Below, in pieces: positions 16,410 to 24,592 of a DNA stretch of 37,269 bases. How positions within the stretch are numbered: position 1 is the stretch's first letter; every line of letters starts with the position of its first letter. The notes under the pieces are model-generated. The model saw nothing but the letters and a program-made list of their open reading frames with translations. It was not told the origin of the DNA and searched no databases. A program made the position numbers and the translations under genes. The stretch comes from an uncultured Burkholderiales bacterium (GTDB taxonomy: Bacteria > Pseudomonadota > Gammaproteobacteria > Burkholderiales > Burkholderiaceae_C): positions 1-37,269 of the forward strand of contig CAIWWN010000277.1 of NCBI GenBank assembly GCA_903916355.1. Reading direction: 5' to 3'.

Positions 16410-17329
16410 TGGAGTCTTATGCACTGTTGATTGCCGCCACGTTGAATGCGGGTACCGTGCTGGCGCTGGCGGCTTTGGGTTTGCTCATCAATGAAAAAGC
16501 GGGCATCGTGAATCTGGGCGCCGAGGGCATGATGCTGTGCGCCGCCATTGCCGGCTTTGCCACGGTGGTCCACACCGGCAGCGATGTGCTCGGTTTTGCG
16601 GCGGGTATGGCTGTGGGGGCGGTGATGGCCGGGCTGTTTGGTCTGCTGGTCATTTGGCTGGGCACCAACCAATACGCCACCGGCTTGGCACTGAGTTTGT
16701 TTGGCGTAGGTTTTTCGGCCTTTGTCGGCATTGGCTATGTACAAGAAAAATTACCGGCCCGTGCGCAATTTGAAGTGCCATGGTTGGGCGACATCCCGCT
16801 GATCGGGCCGGCCTTGTTTCGCCAGCATCCGCTGGTTTATGGTGCCATGGCTTTCGCGTTGGCACTGATTTGGTTCTTGTACCGTACCCGCACCGGTCTG
16901 GTGCTGCGCTCGGTGGGCGAGTCACCCGAGTCGGCCCATGCCCTGGGTTACAACGTGCGCCGCATCCGTTTGGTGGCCGTGGTGACGGGCGGCGCGCTGT
17001 GCGGCCTGGCGGGCGCTTACATCTCGGTCATCTATACGCCGCTGTGGGTGGAGGGCATGGTGGCCGGCTAAGGCTGGATCGCCCTGGCCTTGACCACTTT
17101 TGCCACCTGGCGTCCGGCACGGGTTTTGCTCGGTGCTTACTTGTTTGGCGGCGTCACCATGCTGCAATTCCATTTGCAAGGCGCAGGGGTGGATGTGCCC
17201 AGCCAGTTGCTCACGGCCCTGCCGTATGTCGCCACCATCGTGGTGCTGGCACTGATTTCGCGTAATCCGACTTGGATTCGCATCAATATGCCGGCGTCAT
17301 TAGGTAAACCCTTTCATCCGGGTTCATAA
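16409..17329 (+). pseudogene. BMP-type ABC importer, permease 2, interrupted by one in-frame TAA
   Basis: The frame from ATG 16409 to the TAA at 17327-17329 encodes a YufQ-like permease of the normal length (about 306 codons), with LINEKAGIVNLGAEGMMLCAAIAGFA near the N-terminus. A TAA at 17069-17071 stops translation after residue 220 (VEGMVAG); the same frame continues directly with GWIALALTTFATWRPARVLLGAYLFGG, the conserved C-terminal part with the last transmembrane segments. In homologues this position is commonly Gln or Arg in an AGQGW/AGRGW motif; CAA to TAA is a single change. If real, the truncated protein lacks about 85 residues and the importer should be impaired. The rest of the operon is intact, so the lesion is recent, polymorphic or a sequence error. 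Confidence 0.88.
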
Positions 17330-17393
17330 TATTTGTTTTGCCGTTTTCTTGTTTTTTTCGTGTGCCACCCTGTTCATTCTTAAAGGAATTTTC

Positions 17394-18536
17394 ATGACAG
17401 ACTTGACCAAGCGTTCGATTTTTAAAACTGTGGCTTTGTCCGCTGTGGCTGCTGCCGCTGCGCTGACTTTGCTGGGCTGCGGTAAAAAAGAAGAGGCGCC
17501 TAAAGCCGAAGCTCCTGCTGCCAAAGTGGAGCCTTTGAAAGTGGCGTTTGCCTATGTCGGCCCCGTGGGCGATGGCGGTTGGACCTTCGCACACGACAAC
17601 GCGCGCAAGGCGGTAGAAAAAGAATTCGGCGACAAGATCGTCACCAGCTTTGTCGAGAAAGTGCCAGAAAGCGCTGACGCTGAGCGTGTCTTTCGTGACA
17701 TGGCTGGCCAAGGCAACAAGCTGATCTTTGGCACCACCTTCGGTTACATGGAGCCGATGCTCAAAGTGGCCGCTGACATCAAGGACGTGAAGTTTGAACA
17801 TGCCACCGGTTACAAAACCGCTGACAACCTGCGCACGTACGACAGCCGCACCTACGAAGGCGCTTACATGGCTGGCGTGATCGCTGGCAAGATGACCAAA
17901 TCCAACACCTTGGGTGTGGTGGCTTCTGTGCCAATTCCTGAAGTGATCCGCAACATCAACAGCTTCACCATGGGCGCGCAATCGGTGAACCCGAAAGTCA
18001 AGACCAAAGTGGTGTGGGTCAATGAGTGGTTCAACCCACCGAAAGAAACCGAAGCGGCAACCGCTTTGATCAACGGCGGCGCTGACGTCTTGATGCAAAA
18101 CACCGACTCGCCTGCCGTGTTGCAGACCGCCGAAAAAATGGGCAAGCGTGCCTTCGGTTGGGACTCTGACATGACCGCTTACGGCCCCAAGGCGCACTTG
18201 GGTTCTGCGGTGATCAACTGGGCGCCTTACTACATCAAAGCCGTGGGTGAAGCCCTGGAAGGCAAGTGGGCGACGGGCCAAAGCTGGTGGGGCGTGAAAG
18301 AAGGCGCGATTGACATGGTGTCGGTGGCCGCTGACGTGCCCGAAGACGCCAAGAAGAAATTGGACGAAGTCAAAGCCGGTCTGAAAGACGGCAGCTTCAG
18401 CATCTGGAAAGGCCCGATCATGGGTCAGAACGGCAAAGAAGTGCTGGCCAAGGACGCGGTGGCCGATGACAAGTTCCTGGGCGGCATCATGTTCTACGTC
18501 AAAGGCGTGGAAGGCAAGATCCCTGGTGGCAAATAA
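17394..18536 (+). CDS. BMP-family purine/nucleoside-binding lipoprotein
   Basis: A 380-residue substrate-binding protein of the Bmp/Med/PnrA family. The signal peptide ends in a lipobox (LTLLGC, Cys near residue 29), so it should be lipid-anchored at the periplasmic face, followed by a short Ala/Glu/Pro linker. The mature part has VAFAYVGPVGDGGWTFAHDNARKAVE, FGTTFGYMEPMLKVA, YEGAYMAGVIAGKM and WWGVKEG, all typical of the family. AAAGGAA at 17382-17388 gives a strong ribosome binding site 5 nt before the ATG. It follows the broken permease by 64 bp and is followed by an intrinsic terminator, so it ends the transporter operon. A purine or nucleoside ligand is inferred from context. Confidence 0.94.
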   Translation: MTDLTKRSIFKTVALSAVAAAAALTLLGCGKKEEAPKAEAPAAKVEPLKVAFAYVGPVGDGGWTFAHDNARKAVEKEFGDKIVTSFVEKVPESADAERVFRDMAGQGNKLIFGTTFGYMEPMLKVAADIKDVKFEHATGYKTADNLRTYDSRTYEGAYMAGVIAGKMTKSNTLGVVASVPIPEVIRNINSFTMGAQSVNPKVKTKVVWVNEWFNPPKETEAATALINGGADVLMQNTDSPAVLQTAEKMGKRAFGWDSDMTAYGPKAHLGSAVINWAPYYIKAVGEALEGKWATGQSWWGVKEGAIDMVSVAADVPEDAKKKLDEVKAGLKDGSFSIWKGPIMGQNGKEVLAKDAVADDKFLGGIMFYVKGVEGKIPGGK

Positions 18537-18575
18537 GCCACTGATTTGACGGCTTCACCGCTGTCGCGTGTCTCC

Positions 18576-18603
18576 AAAAAGGCTGCCTTCGGGCGGCCTT
18601 TTT
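18576..18603 (+). terminator. Intrinsic terminator after the BMP transporter operon
   Basis: AAAAAGGCTGCC (18576-18587), TTCG loop, GGCGGCCTTTTT (18592-18603): a 12-bp stem with one T-G wobble and a UUCG-type tetraloop, with its 3' arm ending in five T. It lies 39 bp after the BMP lipoprotein stop and separates it from adenine deaminase. The A-tract on the other side means it could also terminate minus-strand transcripts. Confidence 0.9.
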
Positions 18604-18648
18604 GCTTCCTGCCGGGCGTAATATAGGGTCTCTTAAAGGAAGAATGAC

Positions 18649-19698
18649 ATGTTCAAAGTTCACGCGGTCGCACCTGATCGACTCAATGCGTTGCTCAAAG
18701 CCATGCCCAAGGCCGAGTTGCACATTCACATTGAGGGCTCCCTCGAGCCGGAGCTTATCTTTGCCCTGGCCCAACGCAATGGCGTGCATTTGCCTTATGC
18801 CGATGTGGCGGCGATGCGAGCAGCTTATGCCTTCACCGATTTGCAAAGCTTTTTGGACTTGTACTACGCTGGGGCCAGTGTCTTGATGCACGAGCAAGAC
18901 TTCTACGACATGGCCTGGTCTTATTTTCAAAAAGCCGCAGCCGACCACGTGGTGCGCGCCGAATTGTTTTTTGACCCGCAAACGCATACCGCGCGGGGCG
19001 TCCCGATGGCTGCGGTGATGGAAGGTCTGAGCCGCGCCTGCCGCGACGCGCAGACGCGATTGAACATCAGCGCCGATTTGATTTTGTGCTTTTTGCGCCA
19101 TCTGCCCGAGGCGGATGCGCTGGCCACCCTGGAGGCGGCACTGCCTTGGCGTGCGCACTTCATTGGCGTGGGGCTGGACTCGAGCGAGGTGGGTAACCCG
19201 CCAGAAAATTTCAGCCGCGTGTTTGCCAAGGCGCGTGCGTTGGGCCTGCATGTCGTGGCCCATGCGGGCGAGGAGGGGCCACCGGCCTATATCTGGAGCG
19301 CGCTCAAGGACTTGCAAGTCGAGCGCATCGACCATGGCGTGCAGGCGATTCACGATGCTGAACTGATGGCTTATTTGGCCCAACACCAAACGCCTTTGAC
19401 GGTGTGCCCTTTGTCGAATCTCAAGCTGTGCGTCTTTGACAAACTGAGCGATCACACGCTGGGCCAGATGTTGGACGCTGGGCTGTGCGTGACGATCAAT
19501 TCCGACGACCCGGCCTATTTTGGCGGCTACCTCAATGACAACTACGTGCAGACTTTCGCCGCCTTGCATCTGGGTGCGCAGAGCGCCTACAAATTTGCTG
19601 CCAATAGCATCGAGGCGAGCTTTGCCACGCTAGAACAAAAACACCACTGGATGCATGAACTCAAGCAATGCTTTCAGGGATTTTCAGAGCAGGACTGA
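18649..19698 (+). CDS. Adenine deaminase (adenosine deaminase superfamily, type 2)
   Basis: A 349-residue zinc hydrolase. Zinc and catalytic motifs are LHIHIEGSLEPE (HxH), VAHAGEEGPP (His and Glu), ERIDHGVQ (His) and TINSDDPAYFGGYL (DD). The EGSLEPE, DLYYAGASVL, DPQTHTARG and SDDPAYFGGYLNDN segments closely follow the Pseudomonas adenine deaminase subgroup rather than true adenosine deaminases, so adenine to hypoxanthine (EC 3.5.4.2) is the likely reaction. Hypoxanthine is then a substrate for XdhAB. A good ribosome binding site (AAAGGAAG, 18635-18642) precedes the ATG at 18649. It sits directly after the BMP transporter terminator and is probably separately promoted. Confidence 0.9.
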   Translation: MFKVHAVAPDRLNALLKAMPKAELHIHIEGSLEPELIFALAQRNGVHLPYADVAAMRAAYAFTDLQSFLDLYYAGASVLMHEQDFYDMAWSYFQKAAADHVVRAELFFDPQTHTARGVPMAAVMEGLSRACRDAQTRLNISADLILCFLRHLPEADALATLEAALPWRAHFIGVGLDSSEVGNPPENFSRVFAKARALGLHVVAHAGEEGPPAYIWSALKDLQVERIDHGVQAIHDAELMAYLAQHQTPLTVCPLSNLKLCVFDKLSDHTLGQMLDAGLCVTINSDDPAYFGGYLNDNYVQTFAALHLGAQSAYKFAANSIEASFATLEQKHHWMHELKQCFQGFSEQD

Positions 19699-19719
19699 GC
19701 GCTGGAATTTATACGTTTT

Positions 19720-19751
19720 TGGCAGAATGACCTGCCAGTACTGGGGAGTAC
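19720..19751. repeat. Two adjacent small hairpins downstream of adenine deaminase
   Basis: TGGCAG (19720-19725) pairs with CTGCCA (19732-19737), and immediately after it GTACT (19738-19742) pairs with AGTAC (19747-19751) around a GGGG loop. No T-tract follows, so it is not a standard terminator. The remainder of 19699-19876 holds nothing I recognise. Confidence 0.35.
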
Positions 19752-19876
19752 ACCCGTAGGAATCAGCGTGACCAAGAATTGTCTCGCCATATCAATCTAT
19801 GGGTTGTGACGCTCAAGCAGGACCGATGGGGCATAGCGCTTCGATCCTACTGAAAATACTGTCTCGTTTCGGCTTT

Positions 19877-19917
19877 ATGTGACCAATTTTTTAAAATATG
19901 CCAGAATGTGGTCACAT
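19877..19917 (+). promoter_or_regulatory. Long inverted repeat and -10 before Phd/PIN module 2
   Basis: ATGTGACCA (19877-19885) and TGGTCACAT (19909-19917) are perfect 9-bp arms flanking an A/T-rich centre that includes the -10-like TAAAAT (19892-19897). No good -35 is visible. The position, ending 12 bp before the antitoxin start, fits an autorepression operator. Confidence 0.6.
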
Positions 19918-19929
19918 TTTGGAGTGTTT

Positions 19930-20235
19930 ATGCAAGTCTCGATTCGCGAACTCAAAGCCAATCCATCGCACGCTATCGCGTTGATGCTGCGAGGTGAGCG
20001 GGTTGAAATTACTTCACACCGTAAAGTCGTTGCTGAGTTGGTGCGTCCCGTCAAAGGGAACGGGGAGATTGAAAAATTGTCTGATGATCAAGCCATGGCC
20101 AATTTAGTGAGTGCCGGTTTGGTCGCGCAAGAGGCGGTTTTGCCTTTGAAGCTGGGCAAACCGCTTCGTTTTGAAACCGGTTCCGACCCCCAAAGTATGA
20201 GCGACTTGGTCATTGCCGCGCGGGGCCCGAGGTGA
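19930..20235 (+). CDS. Phd-type antitoxin (module 2)
   Basis: A 101-residue antitoxin with the Phd/YefM N-terminal fold: QVSIRELKANPSHAIALMLRGERVEITSHRKVVAELV. The C-terminal part (GKPLRFETGSDPQSMSDLVIAARGPR) is expected to block the toxin. ATG 19930 is used, with TGGAG at 19919-19923 and 6 nt spacing; the upstream GTG at 19879 lies inside the operator palindrome. It overlaps the PIN gene by 4 nt (GTGA). Confidence 0.88.
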   Translation: MQVSIRELKANPSHAIALMLRGERVEITSHRKVVAELVRPVKGNGEIEKLSDDQAMANLVSAGLVAQEAVLPLKLGKPLRFETGSDPQSMSDLVIAARGPR

Positions 20236-20690
20236 TTGTGTTTTGCGACACCTCGGCTCTCATGAAGTTGTATGCCGCCGAGGCCCACAGCGAGTGGACA
20301 AGAGCACAGGTGATGCGTGCCAGTCATTGTGTGGTCAGTCAAATTACTTGGGTTGAAATGTGCGCTGCATTCGGCTTGAAAGAGCGAACGAATCAAGTCT
20401 CGGCCACAGACTGCAAATTGGCTTTAAAGCGTTTACATGCCGAATGGCCTGCGTTGACGCGCATGGGTTTGGATGCGCCACTGCTGACACAAGCGGGTGA
20501 ACTGGCATTGCAATGGGGCTTGCGCGCCTATGACAGTTTGCAGTTGGCTACCGCCGGACTGGCCCATGCGCAGTTAGGTAAACAGATGGTGTTTCTTTGC
20601 TTTGACAAAAAGCTCCAATTGGCAGCGCAGGAGATGGGGTTAACCATCGCCGATCCATCCACCGGCAATCCCGCATCCGAATCTATTTAA
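20232..20690 (+). CDS. PIN-domain toxin, VapC-like (module 2)
   Basis: A 152-residue PIN-domain protein from the GTG at 20232. It begins IVFCDTSALMKLYAAEAHSEW, with the first catalytic Asp, has VVSQITWVEMCAAF (Glu) and GLRAYDSLQLATAGLAH (Asp), and ends with FLCFDKKLQLAAQEMG. These are the acidic positions of the PIN RNase centre, so it is a probable ribonuclease toxin controlled by the Phd-like partner. Its last 8 bases overlap the 3' end of the convergent M16 peptidase gene, so the module was inserted very close to that gene or the two ends have eroded into each other. Confidence 0.9.
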   Translation: MIVFCDTSALMKLYAAEAHSEWTRAQVMRASHCVVSQITWVEMCAAFGLKERTNQVSATDCKLALKRLHAEWPALTRMGLDAPLLTQAGELALQWGLRAYDSLQLATAGLAHAQLGKQMVFLCFDKKLQLAAQEMGLTIADPSTGNPASESI

Positions 20691-23478
20691 CGGACTGTTG
20701 TTCAGCCGTCTTTTTGCCCGCACCGGCGTAGTCGCCCGCATACACATGTAAAAATTGGGCGGGGTCAATGTACTTGCGCAGTGCGGCGTTGACCTCGGTC
20801 GGCGTGGTTTTTTCGATGCGTGCATCCATCTGTTCGGTGAACACCATGGTGCGACCCGTGGCCAGTTGCCCCACCAGACCGGCGGCCAGCGCCGGGTCTT
20901 GGGCGCGGGCAATTTTGCGTTCTTCTTGCAATGATTTTTTGGCGTCCAGTAGCTCTTGCTCGGTCACGCCCTCTTGCACAAAACGCGTCAGTTCTTCACG
21001 CACGCTCGCTTTGAGTTTGTCTAGATTTTGCGGTGCGTAAATCGCATACAACTTGAGCATGCCCACCGCTTCGAATGAACTGGCGGACAAGGCGCTGCCT
21101 GCGCCGTAGCTGATGCCTTCTTTTTGGCGCAGACGGTCAAATAAGCGCGATTTCACGCCGCCGCCCAGCACGGCGTTGGCCAGCACCATGGCCACGTAGT
21201 CGGGCATGTCGTCTTTCAAGGTCAGAGGCAAGGCCGCCAGGTAAAAGGCGTTGGCTTTATCGGGCGCTTGCAGCGTGGTCTCGCCAGGTTTGGCGCTGCG
21301 CGGCAAGCTGACCAGGCGCTGGTAGGCGGCCTTGCTTTTCCAGTTGCCAAACAAGTTCTGCATTTGGGTTTGCACGGCTGCAGCGTCAAAGTCGCCGATC
21401 AGCGCAAACTCGCCATGGTCTGCGCCGTAGAACTGCGCATGAAAGCGTTTGAGCTCGTCCAGCTTGGCTGCTTTCAAGCGCGCGGTCAACTCGTCAAAAG
21501 TCTGGGCCGCACGCACATCGCCAGGGCGGTACGCGTCCATGGCTTTGCCGACTGCCTGTGAGCCCATGCCTTGCGGTTCGTTGCGCTGGTTGTCGATTTG
21601 CGCCAGGTTTTCTTTGATCACCATGTCGAATTCATTTGCTGCAAAAGCCGGGCTGCGCAGCGCGTCGCGTACCAGTTGCAAGACCTCGGGCAGGTGCTTG
21701 CGCAGGGTGTCAAAGCGCACCGTCACGGTTTGCCCGGCTGCGGAGATGCTCAGCTGGGTTTTGAGTTCATCCAGTTTTGTGCTCAGGTCCGAGCGGTTCA
21801 GGGTCGTGGTGCCGCGCAGCAGCATATCGCCCACCAGGTCGGCGGTGACCGCTTGGCCGAACAGGTTTTTCTCGTCACCCAGGTTCAGGCGCAGCGTGCC
21901 ACTGACGGTTTCGCCGCGGGTCTTTTTCGAGATCAAGGCCAGCTTCATGCCACCGGGTAAGGTGGCGCGCAGGGTGCGCTTTTCAATGGCCGCAGGCGTG
22001 ACGTCAAAGTTCTCGCCCGCACTTACAGCGGCGCGGCCGCTGTAGCCTTGCACCAACTCGGCCACGTTCACCGGCTTGGGTGCGGTGATGCGGTCCGGCG
22101 AGGGAGTGGGTACAAACTGGCCGAAGGTGCGGTTGCTTTCTTTGAAATAGTTTTGCGCCACGCGTTGCACGTCTTGGATCGTCAGCGCTTCGATGCGGTC
22201 GCGGTTCAAAAAGAACAAACGCCAGTCGCCATTGGCCATGGACTCGGACAATTGCACGGCCAGCTTTTCCGGGTCGTTCAAGGTCTTGTCGATCTCGCTC
22301 AGCAGCGCGGCTTTGGCGCGTCGCAACTCGGTCTCGGTGACTGGCGCTTTGGCCATGTGTTCCAACACGTCGATCAAGCCCTTGCGCGCATCGGCCAGTT
22401 TGTGTGTGAGGTTCAGCTCGGCCATGAACAGCACATAGCTGGTCTCGGCCAGCTCAAAATTCCAGGGGCTGATGGACACGGCTTTTTTGCCTTGCACCAA
22501 ATTTTTGTGCAGGCGGCCGTTGGGCGTGCCGGCCAAGATTTCGCTCAAAGCCGCGATGGCCGCAGCATCGGGGTGGCTGCCTGCGGCGGTGTGGTACAGC
22601 ACGCCGGCCAGCTGGGTGTCACCCACTCGGCGCACGGTCACTTCACGCGGGCCGTCTTGCACCGGGTCTTGGGTGTAGGTGATGGGCAAGGTGCGCGCAG
22701 GGCGGGGGATGGCGCCGTACACCCGCTCAATCATCGCCAGGGTCGCCGCTTCGTCCAATTTGCCGGCCACCAACAACACGGCATTGTCGGGCTGGTAGTA
22801 CAGGCGGTAGAAGGCTTGCAGGTTGGCGATCTGCACGTTCTCCACGTCGGTGCGCGCACCGATGGTGCTCTTGCCGTAGTTGTGCCAATCGAAGGCGGTG
22901 GACGCCATGCGCTGCCACAAGGATTGGGCGGGGTTGTTTTCGCCGGACTCCATTTCGTTGCGCACCACTGAAAACTCGGTGTCCAAGTCTTTGCGCGCGA
23001 TCAGGCTGTTGACCATACGGTCGGCCTCCATTTCCAACGCCCACTTCAGGTTGTCGTCGTTGGCTGGAAAGGTCTCAAAGTAATTGGTGCGGTCGTAAAA
23101 CGTGGTGCCATTGAAGTGCATGCCGCGCTTACCCAACTCTTGCATCAGGTTGCCACGCGTGGGCGTGCCCTTGAACACCATGTGCTCCAGCAAATGCGCC
23201 ATGCCGGTTTCGCCATAGTTTTCATGGCGACTGCCCACCAGGTAGGTGATGTTGACGGTGGTGGTTGGTTTGGACGCATCCGGCGCCAGCAGCACGCGAA
23301 GGCCGTTGGCCAAGCGGTATTCCGTGATGCCTTCGACCTGGGTAATGCGTTGGGCGGCGCCGCTGGCAGGGGGCGCCGCAGGTGCCGAAGAGGGCGCGGC
23401 AGAGGCTTGCGCCCAGGCGCCTGCTGGCAGGCCGATGGCGGCGGAAAGACTCAACACAACAAGGGCGAACACGCGCAT
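20683..23478 (-). CDS. Periplasmic M16 zinc metallopeptidase (PqqL-like, two catalytic-fold halves)
   Basis: A 931-residue secreted peptidase of the insulinase/mitochondrial-processing-peptidase family. A Sec signal peptide (RVFALVVLSLSAAIGLPAGAWAQA) is followed by an Ala/Pro linker and a first M16 domain with the inverted zinc motif H95-LLE98-H99 and the downstream RNEMESGENNP glutamate region. The second half (from about residue 480) is an inactive M16 domain, as normal in this family. GAGAG at 23490-23486 lies 7 nt before the ATG at 23478 but only 1 nt before the in-frame ATG at 23484, so 23478 is chosen. Such proteins degrade peptides in the periplasm; the specific substrate is unknown. 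It overlaps the convergent PIN toxin gene by 8 bp. Confidence 0.93.
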   Translation of the reverse strand: MRVFALVVLSLSAAIGLPAGAWAQASAAPSSAPAAPPASGAAQRITQVEGITEYRLANGLRVLLAPDASKPTTTVNITYLVGSRHENYGETGMAHLLEHMVFKGTPTRGNLMQELGKRGMHFNGTTFYDRTNYFETFPANDDNLKWALEMEADRMVNSLIARKDLDTEFSVVRNEMESGENNPAQSLWQRMASTAFDWHNYGKSTIGARTDVENVQIANLQAFYRLYYQPDNAVLLVAGKLDEAATLAMIERVYGAIPRPARTLPITYTQDPVQDGPREVTVRRVGDTQLAGVLYHTAAGSHPDAAAIAALSEILAGTPNGRLHKNLVQGKKAVSISPWNFELAETSYVLFMAELNLTHKLADARKGLIDVLEHMAKAPVTETELRRAKAALLSEIDKTLNDPEKLAVQLSESMANGDWRLFFLNRDRIEALTIQDVQRVAQNYFKESNRTFGQFVPTPSPDRITAPKPVNVAELVQGYSGRAAVSAGENFDVTPAAIEKRTLRATLPGGMKLALISKKTRGETVSGTLRLNLGDEKNLFGQAVTADLVGDMLLRGTTTLNRSDLSTKLDELKTQLSISAAGQTVTVRFDTLRKHLPEVLQLVRDALRSPAFAANEFDMVIKENLAQIDNQRNEPQGMGSQAVGKAMDAYRPGDVRAAQTFDELTARLKAAKLDELKRFHAQFYGADHGEFALIGDFDAAAVQTQMQNLFGNWKSKAAYQRLVSLPRSAKPGETTLQAPDKANAFYLAALPLTLKDDMPDYVAMVLANAVLGGGVKSRLFDRLRQKEGISYGAGSALSASSFEAVGMLKLYAIYAPQNLDKLKASVREELTRFVQEGVTEQELLDAKKSLQEERKIARAQDPALAAGLVGQLATGRTMVFTEQMDARIEKTTPTEVNAALRKYIDPAQFLHVYAGDYAGAGKKTAEQQSVK

Positions 23479-23510
23479 ACACATACTCTCGATTATTCAA
23501 CGTGGCGCAT

Positions 23511-24452
23511 TTATACACCGGCCCAATGTCGCTTTAATGCATGACCACACAAAGCCAGGGCGGTGTGGGCTTCATCGATCACACGGCCCATGGTGATGAA
23601 GCCATGGATCTGCCGCTCAAAGCAGACGTATTGCGTACGTACGCCGGCTTGCGACAAGGCGTCTGCATACTGCAGGCCTTCATCGCGCAACGGATCGAAC
23701 CCTGCGGTCATCACCAAGGCGGCAGGCAAGTCGGCATGGGATGCGGCCAGCAACGGCGAAGCGCGCCAGTCGTCGGCATGGCTGTCTTGGCTGAGGTAGT
23801 TGGCGGTGTACCAGCGCATGGAATCTTGCGTGAGCATGTAGCCTTGGCCGTTGCGGTGGTACGAATCTGTATCGGGTCGCATGTTGACGGCCGGGTAAAT
23901 CAACAGTTGAAACGCCGGCTGCGCACTTTGGCCGCGCAGGCCCAGGCACAGGGCCGCGGCAATGTTGCCGCCAGCGCTGTCACCGCCCACGGCAATGCGC
24001 GCAGGGTCGATGTGCAGCGTGGTGGCTTGGGCCGTCAGCCATTCAAAGGCGGCCAGGGCGTCGTCATAAGCGGCCGGAAACGGCGCTTCAGGCCCAAGAC
24101 GGTAGTCGACTGAAAACACCGCGCTGCCAGAGGCATTGCACAGACTGCGACAGACCGCATCGTGGGTGTCCACGTCGCCCACCGTCCAGCCGCCGCCGTG
24201 AAAGAACAACAGGGCGGGCAGGGCGGCATCGGCTGTAGACCCGAAGGGCCGGTATTCGCGCACGGTCATCGACGCGCCGCTGTGCACCACCACGTGGTCG
24301 TGGGTGTGCGCAACGGCTTCGCCTTCGGGCTGACTCAAAGCGCGGCGCTGCAAATAGGCCGCTCGTGCGGCAGGGGCGGTCAGGGTGTGGACCGGTTGCA
24401 CGCCGTTGTCGGCCATGAGTTGCAGGAATTGACGGGCTTGGGGGTCGAGCAT
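23511..24452 (-). CDS. Alpha/beta hydrolase, hormone-sensitive-lipase (acetyl esterase) family
   Basis: A 313-residue esterase. HGGGW (oxyanion hole), GGDSAGGN (nucleophile Ser), AGFDPLRDEG (Asp) and RQIHGFITMG (His) complete the triad of the HSL/bacterial family IV esterases. No signal peptide is present, so it is cytosolic. The ATG at 24452 has a GGAGA sequence shortly upstream and gives the usual LDPQARQFLQLMADNG N-terminus; the longer frame from 24569 runs through the promoter region of the divergent BMP gene. The natural ester is unknown. It follows nothing in an operon; the M16 peptidase starts 33 bp downstream on the same strand. Confidence 0.92.
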   Translation of the reverse strand: MLDPQARQFLQLMADNGVQPVHTLTAPAARAAYLQRRALSQPEGEAVAHTHDHVVVHSGASMTVREYRPFGSTADAALPALLFFHGGGWTVGDVDTHDAVCRSLCNASGSAVFSVDYRLGPEAPFPAAYDDALAAFEWLTAQATTLHIDPARIAVGGDSAGGNIAAALCLGLRGQSAQPAFQLLIYPAVNMRPDTDSYHRNGQGYMLTQDSMRWYTANYLSQDSHADDWRASPLLAASHADLPAALVMTAGFDPLRDEGLQYADALSQAGVRTQYVCFERQIHGFITMGRVIDEAHTALALCGHALKRHWAGV

Positions 24453-24520
24453 GACAAGTCTCCATAGGGGTGTTGATTTTTCACTTTCATACACGCGCCG
24501 GGTACAGCCTGTCATGTCTG

Positions 24521-24556
24521 TACAATACCCCCAAGGCCCGCGCTCCGGCGGGCCTT
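24521..24556 (+). promoter_or_regulatory. -10 element and 5' leader hairpin of the second BMP gene
   Basis: TACAAT at 24521-24526 is a good -10 with no clear -35. Transcription from it would start near 24533, exactly where a strong hairpin begins: AAGGCCCGC (24533-24541), GCTCCG loop, GCGGGCCTT (24548-24556), followed by GCTTTTG. The mRNA would therefore carry a 5'-terminal stem-loop ending 36 nt before the start codon. It could be protective or attenuating. The -10 to hairpin spacing is observed; the function is inference. Confidence 0.45.
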
Positions 24557-24592
24557 GCTTTTGATTCACCCGGAGCCATGTAGAGGACTACC

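Noticed and set aside
4724-17071. Genome-wide reassignment or recoding of TAA
   Set aside because: Many genes in the window end in TAA at the expected family C-terminus, so TAA is a working stop; TAA is also not a selenocysteine or pyrrolysine codon.
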